Positions 61,890 to 64,000 of a stretch of 64,000 nucleotides of DNA are shown here, in pieces. The notes under the pieces are model-generated. The model was given only the letters and a program-made list of their open reading frames with translations. It was not told the DNA's origin and did no database searches. Position 1 is the first letter of the stretch. Every line of letters begins with the position of its first letter. A program made the translations under genes and the position numbers. Source of the DNA: Hippopus hippopus (lineage: Eukaryota > Mollusca > Bivalvia > Cardiida > Cardiidae); assembly GCA_946811185.2 (NCBI GenBank), contig OX328108.1, positions 36,950,493 through 37,014,492 on the forward strand, written 5' to 3'.

Positions 61890-63312
61890 GTGACAAGAAA
61901 TCCAGTTGCGTTGACTACCGTCCCATACGTGCCAGTTATGCGCCCGCGAAAACATGAAAAATCGAATTACGGCACATTCCATAGCAGACGACACCTGTTG
62001 CCTAAGTCAAATATAGGGAAATTTTTTTTTTCGTTTTCTCTTACTAGGGCCATTGAATCGGTTACGATGACTATCGCACCCATACGTGACTGTTACGTGC
62101 TGTGCATAAAATCATAAAATCAACTAGGACACTTTCGGAGGCAACTGATACCTGTTGCACAAATCAAAGAAAGGTAAACCAAATTCGTTTTCTTACCAAG
62201 GTCATGAAAAACATTGAACCAATTTTGGTGACCGTGTGAGTCATAAGTCGATTTTATGTTTAACCGCTGCGCAAAAACATTGATTCAGAAGCAACGGGTT
62301 GCTGTTGCATAAACTTTTTCCAATAAGAAATCTTGTTCTTGTTTGAAGAATTTAGAAATAGGCCAATGAAATACAATAAGATATAAGAATGACTAATAAT
62401 AAAAATAGGTAAAATAGATAAAATGGCAAAGTTAGGGATTCAACCTTTGACCATCAGGACCCAAAAAAGGTCTTGGTGCAGGGGTCAAACCCTCTTTGCG
62501 ATTGAATAGGTTCAAATGACCCGAATATTTAACATAGATATACAGAGATTTCCCCCCCCTTCCAATTTGCCAATCAAATCTCAGGCCTCTATTAAATTAT
62601 CCAATCACAGAAGCTTTTAGAAAATCAAAATGGCGTCCAATCTGCCAATCAAATCTCAGGCCTCTATTAAATTATCCAATCACAGAAGCTTTTAGAAAAT
62701 CAAAATGGCGTCCAATCAGCCAATCAAATCTCATCCCTCTCTCCAAATTATCCAATCAGAAAAGCTTTGAGAAATTCAATATTGCGCCCAATCAGCCAAT
62801 CAAATTGCAGACACACCCACAGAATCATCCAATCAGAAAGCTTTGAGCCATTTGAAATGGCGCCCAAAAATATCGATAGAAAACAGTGAACAAGAATCGG
62901 CATAAAAGTGGATTTTAAGTCTTCTTTGAAGGCTGTTATGCAGTCCTTGGCAAACTGCCAGGCATGCACCCTCCACACATGCCAGATTTCACTGAAAATG
63001 GGCGAAAATTTAAGAAAACAGGGTGACAGAAGACCTTGTTTTGGTGCGTTCTAGTACCTTGCAAGAGTGACTTCCCCTGATCTCTTGATTCGATTTGCTT
63101 TTCTAATTCAGGCCAACTGCCATACTGTACATTGATACTTTAAATATGCTAAGATGATCAATGTACAGTGTAGAAACCCCAGAAAAGAAGAAAATAATGT
63201 CACAAGTGGCCAAAAAAGACTGAAAACTCTTTCAGTAGCAACTGATTTCTATTGCATAAATCAAACAAAGGGAACTAAATTTTATTATTATTTTTTTTAA
63301 TCTCTTTTTACC
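61890..63312 (+). repeat. L unit copy 22 (1423 bp)
   Basis: CCAAT units 62562-62862. Private changes: GAATCGGTTACG, GTGACTGTTACG, ATAGGTTCAAATG, CCAATTTGCC in unit 1, GGCGCCCAAAAATATCG, and GGTGCGTTCTAGTACC, which breaks the small stem-loop. CCGAATATTT is shared with copy 21. Confidence 0.96.
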
Positions 63313-64000
63313 GTAACAAGAAACCCAGTTACGTTGACTACCGTGTCATACGTGCCAGTTACGCACCGGCGAAAACACGAAAAATCGACTTACGGCACAT
63401 TCCATAGCAGACGACACCTCTTGCTTAAGTCAAATATAGGGAATTTTTTTTGTTCTTTTTTATCTTACTAGGGCCATTTTATTGGCATTGATACTTTGAA
63501 TATGCTCAGATGATCAATATACAGTGTAGAAACCCCAGAAGATAATGTCACAAGTGCCTAAAAAAGACTGAAAACTCTTTCAGTAGCAACTGATTTCTAT
63601 TGCATAAATCAAACAAAGGGAACTAAATTTTTATTATTTTTTTTTTTTAATCTCTTTTTATACCGTGACAAGAAACCCAGTTACGTTGACTACCGTCTCA
63701 TACGTGCCAGTTACGCACCCGCGAAAACACGAAAAATCGAATTACGGCACATTCCATAGCAGACGACACCTCTTGCTTAAGTCAAATATAGGGATTTTTG
63801 TTTCTTCTTTTTTATCTTACTAGGGCCATTTTATTGGCATTGATACTTTGAATATGCTCAGATGATCAATGTAGAATGTAGAAACCCCAGAAAATAAGAA
63901 AATAATGTCACAAGTGGCTGAAAAAGACTGAAAACTCTTTCAGTAGCAACTGATTTCTATTGCATAAATCAAACAAAGGGAACTAAATTTTTATTATTAT
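63313..64000 (+). repeat. Two A dimers, the second cut by the window end
   Basis: Dimer 63313-63664 (352 bp; private CACCGGCG and TCAATATACAG) and a partial dimer from 63665 that opens with the L-like edge and carries GGGATTTTTGTTTCTTC, as at 58796, and TGTAGAATGTAG. The array continues beyond the window. No gene. Confidence 0.95.

Noticed and set aside
1..64000. CRISPR array
   Set aside because: Repeat units are 350 bp and 1.4 kb without unique spacers between short repeats, and the 75-bp units are continuous. The sequence is eukaryotic satellite DNA.

Overview
The window holds no recognisable protein-coding or RNA gene. It is one continuous, head-to-tail, AT-rich satellite DNA array from a eukaryotic genome, broken only by a 200-N assembly gap at 20665-20864. 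The scale of the array, its several levels of nested repetition, its homogenisation and its CCAAT/TATA-like motifs fit a nuclear eukaryotic (probably animal) chromosome, in heterochromatin or a comparable satellite block. Nothing in it lets me name the species, and I do not recognise the satellite family.

Two building blocks tile the whole window on one strand and in one register, with no inversion seen. Block A is a ~343-359 bp dimer of two diverged ~170-180 bp half-units (94 starts, including one carrying the gap, one half-length and one cut by the window end). Block L is a 1.35-1.43 kb unit (22 copies, about 31 kb or ~49% of the window). L begins as a variant A half-unit, continues through two further diverged ~160 bp relatives of that half-unit, then carries ~700 bp unrelated to A, and re-enters A at the start of its second half. 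The non-A part of L contains, in order, a 74-bp imperfect hairpin, a C-run, a 3-4 unit 75-bp minisatellite with three CCAAT boxes per unit, TATCGATA, a TATA-like CATAAAAG, an NFI-like palindrome, a small stem-loop, a pyrimidine tract ending in CAG, and a 13-bp perfect inverted repeat at the junction back into A.

Layout: L copies start at 352, 2398, 4521, 8407, 11227, 13702, 15819, 17593, 23008, 27226, 30398, 33560, 36025, 38497, 40969, 43435, 46609, 48212, 50330, 53163, 59497 and 61890. Between them lie 2, 2, 7, 4, 3, 2, 1, 11 (with gap), 8, 5, 5, 3, 3, 3, 3, 5, one half, 2, 4, 14 and 3 A dimers. L-to-L distances therefore form a ladder of ~350 bp steps (about 1.77, 2.12, 2.47, 2.82, 3.17 kb and longer). 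The region 33560-44857 is a regular 2.47-kb higher-order repeat (L + 3A); 54587-59496 is the longest L-free run and contains its own 7-dimer repeat of ~2.46 kb.

The most interesting hypothesis is that L is a promoter-bearing segment captured by, and amplified with, an older ~170-bp satellite, so that a potential NF-Y-bound transcription start is repeated every few kb. That rests on motif reading only. Short recurring open frames exist, but they are carried by the repeat and show no sign of coding.
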